Part shown: positions 35,020-46,080 of the stretch, one piece after another
How the letters are laid out: each line of letters starts with the position of its first letter
Position numbering within the stretch: position 1 is the stretch's first letter
Notes under the pieces: generated by a model
Told to the model about the DNA's origin: nothing
The model's database searches: none
What the model saw: the letters and a program-made list of their open reading frames with translations, nothing else
NCBI GenBank assembly: GCA_000827495.1
Contig: KN817566.1
Span: forward strand, 62,001 to 126,000
DNA length: 64,000 nucleotides
Origin: Hypholoma sublateritium FD-334 SS-4
Lineage: Eukaryota > Basidiomycota > Agaricomycetes > Agaricales > Strophariaceae
Reading direction: 5' to 3'
Position numbers and translations under genes: made by a program

Positions 35020-36280
35020 CTAGGGTGTTTCGTCGGGGTGCACGACGAGCTTCAATTTCGAGAATGTGTCGGACTGCATTTTGTCCAGCCCACTCGGAAT
35101 AGCTGCCAACCCATTTGGCAGAACCTCAATGTTGTTAGGCTGAACGACGTTGTATCAGTGTCATGCGGTGCTGTGATGGATGTCATGCATACCTTGAGCC
35201 ATCCCTTCTCAATAAAATCGGAGATCAAGTCGTGGTAAAAGGTTTCGAGTAATCCGACATTTGGAGGTGCCCTCAATAGGCCTAAGGAATGCACTAGAGA
35301 TTTGTCTTGCGGTACCTTGGCTGTAGGTGGCAGCACTACCGCCAATTTACCCCCTGATGCGAGGATGTCAACTCCGGTTTGCTGGGTACTATCAGAGGAT
35401 ACAGTGTCAAAAACGGCCTTGATTGGGGCGGTTGTAATCTTCGCGATTTGATTCGTAAGTTCCGTCGTTGAGAGACTGCGGTCAAGAACAGCAGTAGCTC
35501 CAATAGACTGTAGATGCTCTGTATTCTTAAGGGAGGCAGTGGTAATAATAGGGGAGAATCCTGAGATCTTGGCCAGCTGGATAGCTGTGAGGTGGTCAGC
35601 AATAAAATTCCGGAGAAAGGAAGCACCACCGACCGTTTTGCCCAACAGATGTTGCTCCACCAAGTACAACGAGTGGAGTACCAGCGTATATTCCTCGAGT
35701 GGAAGCAGAAATCGGAGGAGTGAATCCTAGCCCGTATGGGTGGACGTTGTAAAGACCAACATAGACGACGTTGATGGCGACTGGAAATGTTGAGGCTTCG
35801 TCATAAGAGATGTTCGGCGGAATCTATTTTAGAAATGTGTCAGATGCCACTGTCCGATAGTAGTAGACATGGGAGAGCAACCCACCTTTGCCAGGGTGGA
35901 GGCTAATGCCAATGCGTATTCCTGGAAACTCGCATTAACGTTGATGAACTGGCCTTGGGTGAACCTAAGGTCAGGTGGTATTTGGCTAAGAATTTTCTGA
36001 GAGGCGAATGCGGTACATACACTTTGTCTCCCTTCCTAAAATCCGTCACGCCCTCTCCAACTTCTTCTATGTCACCAGCTAGATCAGTTCCAAGAATGGC
36101 AGGAAATTCTTCCAAAAAAAACCCTAATTTTTGAATTTTCCAGTCGACAGGGTTTAGTGATGTTGCCTTGAGCTTTATCAGGACTTCCCCAGAGCCTGGC
36201 TTGGGGACTGCGATCTCGCTAATGACAAGGTCTCCGTATTTCTTTGTCAGGAGCAACGCTTTCTGGGTGGAAGGCGCCAT
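35020..36280 (-). CDS. MDR-family zinc-type dehydrogenase / enoyl reductase
   Basis: Exons 36021-36280, 35886-35964, 35634-35823, 35193-35584 and 35020-35139, 346 aa. N-terminal GroES-like fold: ALLLTKKYGDLVISEIAVPKPGSGEVLIKL, SLNPVDWK and GTDLAGDIEEVG. Rossmann part: GTPLVVLGGATSVGQNA for NAD(P)H and VFDTVSS; the end is LDKMQSDTFSKLKLVV. The catalytic zinc ligands of alcohol dehydrogenases are missing (NPVDWK replaces the Cys/His site), which places it with quinone-oxidoreductase and trans-enoyl-reductase-like members. It should reduce an activated C=C or carbonyl with NADPH; the substrate is unknown. No biosynthetic core enzyme lies nearby. Intron 3 has an unusual GTCGGT donor. Normal family length. 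Confidence 0.88.
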
Positions 36281-37387
36281 GTTTTACTTTAGTGAACGGG
36301 CAAAGAGGTAATTGGGAAATGAATGAGAAGCCAAGATCAAACCCATTGGCCCGTATTTATATTCCCTTGACTGCCTTAGTCATGCTGGGAGCATGATAAG
36401 ACAGAATAGTAGAGAGGATCGATGTGGGCAGATTGCAAATTAGGAGAGGTTTGACAATGACTTCATATCTTCTGAGGGAAGAATTGAGCTGAATAGGATA
36501 TATACCCAGTCACTCTTCGGTGAGCTTCAAGTCCGGCTAACTCGCGAGTCGTGGCTAACGGAAAATTGACGGAAAACGCGGATCGATCCGCAAATCCAAC
36601 CTACAAGAAAGCCTCGCGACGTCATCATTGACAAGCTAAGTGATTTAATTGAACATCCAAATATTCAATATTCACCCTTCAAATTTTCAAAATATGAGGC
36701 GCAATATTTCTATCGAAGACTTGGTGAGAATAATTTCGAGCAATGTATTGGTTGGGCGCTTTGACGATGCACATATTTTCCCTCAGACAAATCACACTCT
36801 CATGTCCGAGTGGGAACGCAGAGTCCAGGTAGCCCCTCCTGCATTGGATGCTACGGTCGGTGTCTCTCCCGTCATGGGTTCGATTCGCCTGCATGGTCTG
36901 CTTTCATGTGTCTACCCGCAGACGGTTGATCCGCCCAGACGTGGGTTTGATCCGCCCTTGCACAGCACCTCTGTTTGCGCCACCTGAGCGTTTCTACTCC
37001 TCGGCGAGGTAGTGAGCTCTTTCTTCTATATGTCGCAAGTGCAGTCACTCGGTGTTATACCTCTGAACTCTATTTTTTTTTGCTGTCAGTGTAGCTACTG
37101 ATATCATTTATTTTGTTTTTGTCTTGATCAGCGGCAGTGGAAACATTGTCTGATAAACATAATTAAGGTTCTCAAATTGTCACGTTGGAAATATTCCCTG
37201 ATTATATATAGGGTTCGCACAAGTTTTGCCAGCGATTTTATCTGAATTTTGGGGTGCAGGAACGGATGTGCAATCGGAAAAAATTGTGACGCCTTTCATC
37301 TAACACCAAATCCGCTCTCATGCGATTCTACAAATAATCTGTAGGTGCTGTCACGCTTTTGAAATTTTGGCAGAGCCTTGGCAGGCC
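36281..37387. other. Intergenic, no gene seen
   Basis: About 1.1 kb between the reductase start and the stop of X1. A stretch resembling a tRNA B box lies near 36877 but no tRNA folds around it. No coding signal. Confidence 0.55.
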
Positions 37388-38403
37388 TTAGGCCTCAAGC
37401 TTCGTAACGATGAGATCCCGCGCACTGCCATCAGCATTAGCAGCAAGGAGGTTGCTTCGCTTTTGGAGAGTAAATCCCAATATTTCGAAAGGCTTCGGCA
37501 CAAACAAACGCCAGATGAAGCCGTGCGGACACGCCTCCTCTGGTAAGTCGACCCAGAAGTCGGTCGTTGGTTTTCCGCCTCTGGCTGAGGTGAATTTATG
37601 GAATTTAATTTGCAGATCGGGAGACTCGAGGACTATTAACGCAAGTTTGATTTTATCAGCTTGGCTGGAATTTTCAAGCGGCATAAAACATTACCTTCTG
37701 GGGTGGGAAAGCCGGGGCGACCACGAACCGACTTTACGAGTTCAATTGCTTCCTACAGTGAAGTGGATGAGTACCAATGGGTAACGCTGCTTCGAAGAGG
37801 GGCAAGCATACCGAGTATGACTTCGGTCGCTTTATCTGTGGGCTGAGAAATGCATCCTGCGCTTGAACGGGCGACCAGATAATGGTACCGTTTTGAAAGA
37901 TACCATAGGACAACCCGACATTGCCTACGACGAAGGGCTCCTCATCCAGGCTGGGGATGTCGGTTGAACCGGGTTGGCCTTCCTTTCCGAGCGCTCTCCT
38001 CTTGCGGATCCCCAGCATCTCCCCCCCTATAAGTTCTTCCACGACACGATCCCAATCAGCGGCATCGAATGTTGCCCATACCAACTTGTTTTCGTGATCT
38101 CTCCTTGGGCAGAGCATTTCGAAATCATCGGGCTGCGCTTTGCCAGTAGTGGCAGGTACGTAGCGGACAAAACCCTTCAATGCGGCATCGACCGCATCCT
38201 ATGCGCAAGCTTGACGGTAAGCAAATGCAATCTCCGAGGTTATCCGACAGTCGAGAACATGCCTTGTAGGATGCAGGGAAACGCATCGTTGTGTAGCGCT
38301 TGACGCCTTCCTCACTGCCCTTTGCCTCGATGGGTAGGAGCACCATGGTCAAGAGAGGGAGTTTCGCATTAGAGGCACCTGGGGCGGGATTGGAGTCAGC
38401 CAT
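37388..38403 (-). CDS. Unrecognised family X, copy X1
   Basis: Exons 38263-38403, 37812-38198, 37695-37752 and 37388-37632, 276 aa. I do not recognise the family. Visible parts: a start shared with the other copies (MADSNPAPGASNAK), one VLLP strand module, a middle block (FVRYVPATTG, DDFEMLCPRR, NKLVWATFDAADWDRVVEEL, LGIRKRR, PFVVGNVGLSYGIF) and a C-terminal block (IKFHKFTSARGGKPTTDFWV, PHGFIWRLFVPKPFEILGFT). No signal peptide or membrane segment. Intron 1 has a GC donor (GCATGT), where the homologous site in X2 is GTGTGT. X2 and X3 lie just upstream on the same strand. Likely a lineage-specific soluble protein; the function cannot be inferred. Confidence 0.7.
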
Positions 38404-38747
38404 TGCGAGGACGTGTTGGGGAGACAAAGAGACACGCAGCCTCAACCTGAGATATAAAAGTAGCCTAGTACGTGCCTCATGTTTAATATGTAAAAATTCG
38501 CATTCTCGAACAATCAGAATAGGTGCCGAAGATGGTAGCGCTAATTTTAGAAAGTACTGCACCAATGAAGGATTCTCAACGACATATACAGGTCCTGGAT
38601 CGCTCGCTCCGATACGGTGCAGTAGAGATATCGATGCCAACTCGCTGTTAACGATACATCGATCTTGTTTGCAAAAGTACATATCAAAGGCGGAAGGAAC
38701 TTACGCGTCTCGTTGGATAACACCTGGGAGCTTCAGGTAACGGCACC
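38404..38747. other. Spacer between X1 and X2
   Basis: About 340 bp. Promoter of X1 and 3' end of X2. No additional gene seen. Confidence 0.6.
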
Positions 38748-39985
38748 TCAGGGCTGCGACGCCTTCCCATCCAGCCTGCTCTGCTGTTCTAGCGTGAATC
38801 CAAGTATCTCAAAGGGCTTCGGGACACATGCGCGCCAGATCGTGTCGTGGTGGTACGCTTCCTCTGGGAACGCGACCCAGCAGTCCGTCGTTGGCTTGCC
38901 ATTCTTGGACGACGTGAATGTGTAGAACTTGAACTCTACGTCAGGATCGATGGCTAAAAAAAAGCGATATCGATTCAGCAGAACATCCACGTTTAGACGA
39001 GGCGAAGGCCGCGAGGCAATTTACTTGAGAGTTTCGGGAAGCCGACGAGGAAGAGCGAAGGGAGGGCCTGCTTTATGATATCAACCGCTTCCTGGTGCAG
39101 GAGAAAATGTAAGCCGAGCAGGTTTTCAGCGGAAAAACGCCTACAAGGAAGGACCTAGGTCGATTTATTCGCGGGCTGCAAGTTGGAGGATCCACCTTCA
39201 CACTAACCCATTTCGTGGCACCGTCCTTGAAACTGCCATAGGTCAACCCCACGGCCCCAGTGACGAACGGCTTCTTGTCGAAGGGCGCGATTTTCTGGCG
39301 GATGCCTAACACCTTCCCTGCTGCCTCTTCCGCGACAAGGGCCCATGTGGTGGCGTCAAACACAGACCAGACCTGCTTGCCCTCGTTGTTCGTCACGGGG
39401 AAGAGCATCTCGACGTTCTCGCGACTCGCGGTGGCGGGCATGTAGTGCTTGAGAGCGCCGAGCGCGGCGTTGACTGCCGCCTATGAGCGACCTCTACAGT
39501 AAGTCATCGTAGCTGAGATGCCACTTGACAGTCAACACACCTCGTACGAGTAGGGGAAGAGTACGGTTGCGTATCGCTTGCTATCTTCGCTGCTGTCTTT
39601 TTTCTTGGACGGGAGTAGCACGTATCGTTTGCTATCTTCGTTACTGCCATGTGTCTGTTTAGACGGGAGCACCACAAACTCTTCCTGTGAGTAAGCCCAG
39701 TGGTAGGGCGTCAAGATAGACAACATCCAGCACCGGACAACTCACCTCGCATTGCCTATTATCAACATAGCTTATATCTTTCTGCCCAGACGGGACCGAA
39801 ATATTCACCTCCTGGCAAACCCGATGGTAAGCTTAAAGTCATCGTAGCCTACGAATCTATGTCTATTAACATACCTCGCATACGTGTCGTCTGTTGTCTT
39901 CATCAATCGTGCCATTATGTTTAGACGGGAGTAGCACAATCGTCAATAGGCGGGGGTTGGTAGGAGCAGGAGCGGAATCAGTCAT
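38748..39985 (-). CDS. Unrecognised family X, copy X2 with repeated modules
   Basis: Exons 39875-39985, 39746-39811, 39541-39684, 39145-39480, 39025-39091 and 38748-38953, 309 aa. The body matches X1 (YMPATASRENVEMLFPV, KQVWSVFDATTWALVAEEAA, PFVTGAVGLTYGSF, then FYTFTSSKNGKPTTDCWV and FEILGFT). The N-terminal part is longer than in X1: a short module of the form VLLPSK, a charged linker, then DN/SKR plus Tyr or His is repeated four to five times over exons 1-3. Introns 1 and 3 share GCTACGATGACTT, so exon and intron were duplicated together. All donors are GT. Function unknown. A broken MYND/SET gene follows upstream at 40395-41440. Confidence 0.72.
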
Positions 39986-40394
39986 TGCAAGTCAGTGTTA
40001 AGTGAGAGCGATATGGTGGGGTACAGATCGCGCAATGCTCCACGGGGTATAAATGTAACCAACGCGTTTTTTATAGATTTGGATTTATGCTCACGGGGAC
40101 CTATTCGACGGCACCACATTCTAGATCGAGTTCGGGAAGTCGGTATTCGCATACGAGACTTGATTTTGCTGAACATTATAACGAGAAAATCGTTGGGGAG
40201 AGATTTTCATGTTGGTACACGTTCATGATACCAATCACTTCTGTAGCAAATACACCGTTAATAGCGGACCTTCAGTGATTTGGAAGTTGAATACGCACAA
40301 TTAGCCATGCCGAATGGGTCAGCGACTTGGAATCTACCGGGCACAGCCCATTGTCAGCGACATCGCGTGCCACCGCACCCACCGCGTCAAAAAC
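39986..40394. other. Spacer upstream of X2, duplicated at 42589-43005
   Basis: Promoter side of X2. It matches the spacer upstream of X3 (shared GATATGGTG, ATAGCGGACCTTCAGTGATTT and others), showing that the tandem duplication includes this spacer. No gene seen. Confidence 0.65.
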
Positions 40395-41440
40395 CTTCGC
40401 CTCCGACCCGCCCCCGCTGATCGTTCAGTACGTTCTCACCCGCGGAGGTCCCGAGGACGGGTATCCCAGAATAGCACCCATCCAGTACCCATCGCGCCCA
40501 TCACATCGTTCGGCGGCCAGAGGCGCGCACGCGCTGGGTCTGGCTCATCCGCACTGAGCAACTCGTCGGGCTCCGCGAACAGGGGCCCNCAGCGAGCACC
40601 TNCCCAAGCCCCGTACTCGCTCACGCCGCCGCGCAGATCGCGTCATCGAGCAGCGCCTGCGCCTCTNCGCGTCCATCGGGCNCCCANAGGCNCNNNANAT
40701 CCTCNNCGGCGGGGTCAGGGGNNGAGGGGAGGTGCTTGATGAGGGACGCGTTGATGCGCGCGAGGGGGAGGAGGGGGCGTGAGTCTGGAACGACGTCGAC
40801 TAATGTAAAGATCAGGGGGAGCTTTGCGGTGAGGTGGATGGATTTTTCGCGGTCTGGAAGCCTGTTTGTGGACGAAGTGACAATCGGTGTATAGATAGGA
40901 TACGTACCCGAGACCTGTAAAGCATCTGCCTTGTCCAACGAGGACCACATGACTACCTTTCGGATGAGCCTTGCTCCTGCTGCATCGAGAGGCAGCTTTC
41001 TACGCGTCAATTCGCTGTACACCCTCAGCCCGTTGTCGGCGGACGTCGGATGTCAAGCCTTAGCGGGAGGGACGCTTCGCATCNTTTCCGCGTTATGACT
41101 TATTATGTTCGACATCGTTTGTTTCTGGGAACTCCTTCGCACTGACATCCTGTGGTTCTTCCCTCGCATTAGAGACTGCAGATGGTAGCGGGGTGTTGTT
41201 GGGGCTGCGAGAGATTTCGTGTTTTTGGAAGTGACGTTTCAGTGACGCAAAGTCGGAAATTGAAGGGGGGAACTTCTGTCGTTATTGGGCGATCCTGCAC
41301 CAGAAGGTGGTGGTAGTGGACCGAGACCACAGATATTTCTGGGCGACTCGCGTGTGAAGTCCGTGAGAATAATACCGGCCAACTCCGGCCGACCGCATCT
41401 GTCAATGGGACCCTGACCAAAACCTGGAATGACTTTCAAA
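40395..41440 (-). pseudogene. Broken MYND/SET gene copy
   Basis: Matches the two ends of the intact gene at 43006-45380. The 5' part reads SDFASLKRHFQKHE, but the start codon is ATT and an in-frame stop follows HNKS. It then jumps from the LDIR/YSKYTRR region straight to the segment before the last exon (DKADALQVS), so the MYND finger and the whole SET domain are gone. The last exon (DREKSIHLTAKLPLI, LARINASLIKHLP, DEPDPARA) carries further deletions and many N bases (40589-40723, 41084). It cannot make a methyltransferase. Arose with X2 or X3 by tandem duplication. Confidence 0.8.
40589..40723. other. Cluster of ambiguous bases
   Basis: Fourteen N bases within 135 bp, with single Ns at 41084 and 42303. 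All fall inside the duplicated X/SET block and none elsewhere. They suggest unresolved differences between near-identical copies or alleles, so small indels here should be treated with caution. Confidence 0.8.
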
Positions 41441-41804
41441 CTTGTCCCCGAAAAATTTGAACTTTGTCCGGGAGGAGGGGCCGGGAAAAAGAGAGCGAGA
41501 AAGGTTCAGTACCATGCAGAGCACAGGCTCAAAGACAGTCAAAAAAATTTCACTTCTTACCCTGCCAACGCCGTGCGCAGCATGGCACAGGTACACTACG
41601 CCAGGCCTTGCAGCAAATGCAGTCAGACCAGTGGGTGTCAGAGAGTAAACGGGAGGCCCATCAGCATTATCTGATTTCTGGTGCCCCAAAACATCCCTAT
41701 GGGAAGCTATGCAGCGCTATGCAGCATGGCATGATCCAAACTACAATGCTACATAGCTCCGCGTAGGGACATCTCGCCAGGGCCCACTGCTATACGCTTC
41801 GTTC
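41441..41804. other. Spacer at the duplication joint
   Basis: About 360 bp between the 5' end of the broken SET copy and the stop of X3. It includes a shortened (GGT) tract region just left of it and the point where X3 diverges from X2. No gene seen. Confidence 0.5.
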
Positions 41805-42588
41805 TTAGCGATTGCTCGTTTCTTCTTCAGAACCACCGAGAAAGTTCCTAAAGAAACCCACTACCCCGGAGACGAACGGCTCCTCACGGTCGACGATCGC
41901 AACTTTCTGGCGGATACCCAGCACCTTCCCCGCTGCTTCTTCCATGACATAGGGCCATGTTGTGGCGTCAAACGCGGACCAGACCTGCTTTCCCTCGTTG
42001 TTCGTCACGGGGAAGAGCATCTCGACGTTCCAGCGACTCGCGGTGCCGGGGGGCATGTGGTGTCTGAGAGCACTGAGCGCGGCGTCGACTGCCGCCTATG
42101 AGCCTCGACAGTAAGCTATCGTAGCTGAGATTTCACTTGGAAGTCAACGACGCGCCTCGTATGAATCGGGAAAGAGTATGGTCGCGTATCGCTTCCCATC
42201 TTCGCTGTTGTTGGATGGCAGCAGCACGTATCGTCCGTTATCTTCTTTACCGCCGTGTTTCTTTTTAGGCGCCGGGAGCACCACACACTATTCCTGAGTA
42301 AGNCCGATGGTAGGCCATCATGACAGAGAACGTCTGGCGCTGGATAACACACCTCGTATTGCCTGTTGTCCCCATTGTTTATATCTCCCTGCCTAGACGG
42401 GACCAACATGGTCACTTCCTAGCACACCAGTGGTAAGCCGTCGCAGCCGGTGAACCTAGAACGCGATAACACACCTCGTATAGGTGTCGTCCGTTGCCTT
42501 CATCATTTGTTATGTTATGTTTAGTGGGAAGTAGCACAATCGTCAGCAGGCGGGGCTTTGCGTTAGCAGCAGGAGCGGAATCAGTCAT
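41805..42588 (-). CDS. Family X, copy X3, C-terminally truncated
   Basis: Exons 42475-42588, 42353-42418, 42156-42287 (or to 42293) and 41805-42095, about 200 aa. The modular N-terminus is as in X2 (LLTIVLLPTKHN, TMLVPSRQGD, VVLPAPKKK, RYVLLPSNNSED). The middle block is kept as far as EEPFVSGVVGF, then the frame runs into unrelated sequence and stops, so the C-terminal third of X1 and X2 is missing. At the start of exon 3, GAAGAG of X2 has become GAATAG, a stop; the same change makes a new AG acceptor six bases on that would skip it in frame. The third donor is GC (GCGCGT). An N lies in intron 2 (42303). Probably a decaying copy. Confidence 0.55.
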
Positions 42589-43005
42589 CGAAAGTCAGCA
42601 GTAAGTGTGTGTGATATGGTGTGGTACTTACAGATCGCGAAATAAGTTCCACGAGTCTATAAATAATGTGAACTGTCAAACTGTCGACGCCCATGTGTTT
42701 TTGTACACGGCGGAGAAAGTAGGCAACCGGTAGCACCAAATTCTAGGTCGAGCTCGGAAAGGTGGTATGCGCATCTGGCCCTTGACTTTGCCTTTTCTGA
42801 ACGTCAATATGTAACGAAGAAAATCGTTGAAGAGGGATTTTTGTGGTACAAATCAAGGATACCAATCTCTGATTTGATAGCAAAGATAGCGTTAATAGCG
42901 GACCTTCAGTGATTTATGTTCGGTGAATACGCACACATTGAATAAAATATCCCGAACGGGTTCGGCGGCAATCCCTCGACTAGAGTCACACCGCGCCAAA
43001 CGCCT
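42589..43005. other. Spacer upstream of X3
   Basis: About 420 bp, homologous to 39986-40394. Promoter side of X3 and 3' end of the intact SET gene. No gene seen. Confidence 0.65.
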
Positions 43006-45380
43006 TCACCTCCGCCCCGCCCCGTGCTGGTCACTCAGCACGTTCTTCACCCCCGCCGCCCATACCTGCATCTCCTTCTCCAGTTCCGCCGCCATCTCCC
43101 TCACCCCACGCCCAACCGTCCCGCCCTCGTTCGTGCCGCCCCCGAAGCCAATCACGAGCTCCGCACGCGCACGCAGCAACGTCTCATACGCGAGCTTCAC
43201 GCGCGGGGGACCCGATGGCGGGTACCCCGGCGCCGCGCCCATGGCACCATTCGGCAGCCCCACAGGCGCGCGCGCGTGAGCCGGGTCCGGCTCGTCGACG
43301 CTAAGCAGCTTGCCGAGCTCCGCGAGCGCGACGCCGCGCACGGGGTGGCCCTCAGCGAGCACCTGCCCGAGCCCCGCACTCGCTCGCGCCGCCGCGCAGA
43401 TCGCGTCGTCCAGCAGCGCCTGCGCCTCGGCGGGGCCGCTGGGTGCGCTGGCCTGCGTCGCGGGGGAGTGCACCTCCTCGACGGCGGGGTCCGGGGCGGA
43501 GGGAAGGTGCGTGATGAGGAGGGACGCATTGAGGCGGGCGAGGGCGAGGAGAGGGTGCGAGCCTGGGACGAGGCCGGCTGATATAAGGATCGGGACGAGC
43601 TTCGTGGTGAGTTGGATGGATTTTTCGGGGTCTGGAGGGGAGGTCGTGAGTGAGGTGATATTTGGAGTCTAGACACGTTACGTACCCGAGACCTGTAAAG
43701 CCTCTGCCTTGTCCAGCGCCTCTTGCCCAACACGTACAGCATCGAGGACAGCATCGGTGTCTTTCAGAGGTGATTTGCATCGGCTGCATCGAGTAAGGCT
43801 ATTCTCTACAACGCCAATTTTCAGCGAAATATACGCAGAAAAGATTGAAGAGCGCACCCTCAGTAGGCAATGGACAAACCCCGCCACATTTCTTAGGACA
43901 CCAAATCGCCTCTCGCAAGTCAACGGGAGCATCCGCAGCGGGCGCGCAGAGCGCACACTTACAGGTGAAGTGATATGTCTCTTGCAATATTTTCTGCCTC
44001 TTGTCGCGCGGGAGAGTAGTGTCGATGTACGACGTAAGAATCTGCTTGTGCGTGAGCATTGTCGCAAATTCACATTGTGAGGTGTACACCACGCACCTCA
44101 TCACCCGCCGCTATGTGCTTCAGCGCAATCACCTGCATGAGAGGCTCCACTTCTTTTCGCGCCTCCCCGTTCGGGCGGGGGAAGACAACGACGGCATTCG
44201 GGTCACAAGAATGGTTGATCAGGGCGACCGAGGGTGACACGCACGCGCCCAGAGGCTCCAACGAAGGCGTGGAGATAGTGAAAGTGTTCGTGGTAAACTG
44301 GAACATAAATCTAAGCACAAGACAATGGAGAAGAAACGACACAAACCCGTGAAATGAGGTCCACGAGATCAGCCGCACTTTGCAATGAATACGCTGCCAT
44401 GTCCTGCGGTGACGCGATCCCGAGGAAGTTTACCAGCGCATGCGCGAGCTGCGCATACATCTGCGAGACCTGCGAGTTGGGATCCTTGCTCAGCGACGTA
44501 CGATCTGCCTCCAGTCAGCATCGGCCGCAAAACGAAGGCTCGTGCAGAAACTCACGGGATTCCAGCGCGTCAATCTCTTTGGCCTGACCAAACATCACAC
44601 ACAAATGCTTCAATGAGGGGCGGTGCACATACCCAAGTACTGTCCACTCCCAGCTTCTGCTTCCTCCACACCATCCGCGCCAGACAACGAATCGCATCGG
44701 CCGGAATGACAGGCGCATCCACATCTGTCTTCCGCGACGCGCCCGACCACCTCTGAATCGCCGCGCACTCCAGCTTATGGAACGCCCAGTCCCTGCTCTG
44801 GCAGCTCTATCCCCCAAACCCGAAATCCCAATCAGCACACCCGCACATCAAATCAAACGCGGAGCACCCACCGCATCGCAGTAGTACACAACCTTGCATC
44901 CCGTGCAGCGACGGAGCGAGCCCTGCCGCGCCGCGGTGCAGCACGAGCAGTAGTCCGTGAGCTTGGCAGCGGAGAGCGCGGCGGCGTGCGGCTTCACCGC
45001 GAACAGCACATCGCCTGCCCTTGCGCACGACGTAAGCGGCGCAGTTACGCACGGTGCGAGAGGTGCTCACCGGGTCTGCGAGTATATTTGCTGTATATCC
45101 CCCGCCCTTTGTCGGTGGTCGTCCGGATGTCAAGACTCGGTGGCAGAGACCCGTATAGGCTGCTGGACGACGAGGGCGTTGGTTTCACATCGATGCCGGG
45201 TGATGAGTTGCCCTGTTCAGAGTTTATGACTGCTGGGGACTCCTGAGAGCTCTCATTCCGTGGTTCTTCTCTCGTTTCCGTCGTTCCTGAGGCAATGGAG
45301 ACGGCAGATGGTGGCGGTACCGTAAAAGACTTCGCGTTTTTGGCCTCTCGTTGGCGTTTCAGTGAAGCAAAGTCTGACAT
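43006..45380 (-). CDS. MYND-finger SET-domain (SMYD-like) protein
   Basis: Nine exons: 45071-45380, 44872-45014, 44633-44806, 44556-44583, 44347-44504, 44097-44297, 43858-44041, 43686-43805 and 43006-43631; phases agree, 647 aa. After a Ser-rich N-terminus (start MSDFASLKRQ), the SET domain opens at DKGRGIYSKYTRRPGD. The MYND zinc finger follows (CSCC, CTGCKVVYYCD, CQ, HKLEC), then the SET core LINHSCDPNAVVVF, then the post-SET cysteines (FTCKCALC, CPKKC). The C-terminal half is helical and Ala-rich. This is the SMYD layout; members methylate lysines on histones or other proteins using S-adenosylmethionine. Target unknown. Exon 4 is only 28 nt. A broken tandem copy lies at 40395-41440. Confidence 0.9.
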
Positions 45381-46080
45381 TCTCTCTAATCAAGGGAAAA
45401 TGGATATGAGGCTATTGATTGATTCTGCACCAAAGCGAAGGTGGTGGTGGTGGTGGTAGTGGACCAAGTTCCAACAGTCGACAACGATATTTTTGGACAG
45501 TTGGCGCGTGCGAAGACCGTGAGAATATGGGCGGCAAACTCCGACCGGACTTTGTATTGAAATTTGGACAAAATATTCCCGTATTTATCCCACTTAGATT
45601 TCCTCGAAGCCAGAAAACAATGGCACGTTCATATAAATTCGCAATGTAGTAATAAAATCGATGCCTATCCGGTGGAGAACCAGGACAGAGCGCCCACTAC
45701 ATACGATGCCAATCAATGACACACGCAGACAATAAGCAAACTCCGCCGCCACCGAAAAGGGCATTCTCTCTAGAGACGAGTACGCGTAACTGAATCGGAT
45801 GAAACCACAGGATCATCGAGACCAACATCGACATGATGGGGGTGAAGTGTAGAGACGATAGCAGAGATAACGGGAGAGAGATGTCGTAAGCAGAGATGTG
45901 AGGAAGAGAAATCGTGAGCCAGGGATGCACCACCATGATTCCGGTATGGGGCCATCCATCAAAAGGAGCGAGAAATGACAGTAAGTTGAAGGGAAAAAGA
46001 AGGAAAGGCCAGCGCGTGTTGTTCGAATGAGTCCATCAAGGCGAGACCCATGGCACACGTGTTGTAAAGTAGGTGTCGTT
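45381..46080. other. Intergenic, no gene seen
   Basis: About 700 bp: promoter of the SET gene (with the GGT tract) and the 3' flank of the DUF1996 gene. No further coding signal. Confidence 0.6.
45440..45457 (+). repeat. (GGT)6 microsatellite
   Basis: Six GGT units about 60 bp upstream of the SET gene start. The duplicated position in the broken copy (about 41311) has only three units, so the tract length changed after the duplication. Confidence 0.8.

Noticed and set aside
36841..36920. Possible tRNA: a GGTTCGATTC B-box-like stretch
   Set aside because: No matching T stem, acceptor stem or anticodon arm can be drawn on either strand.
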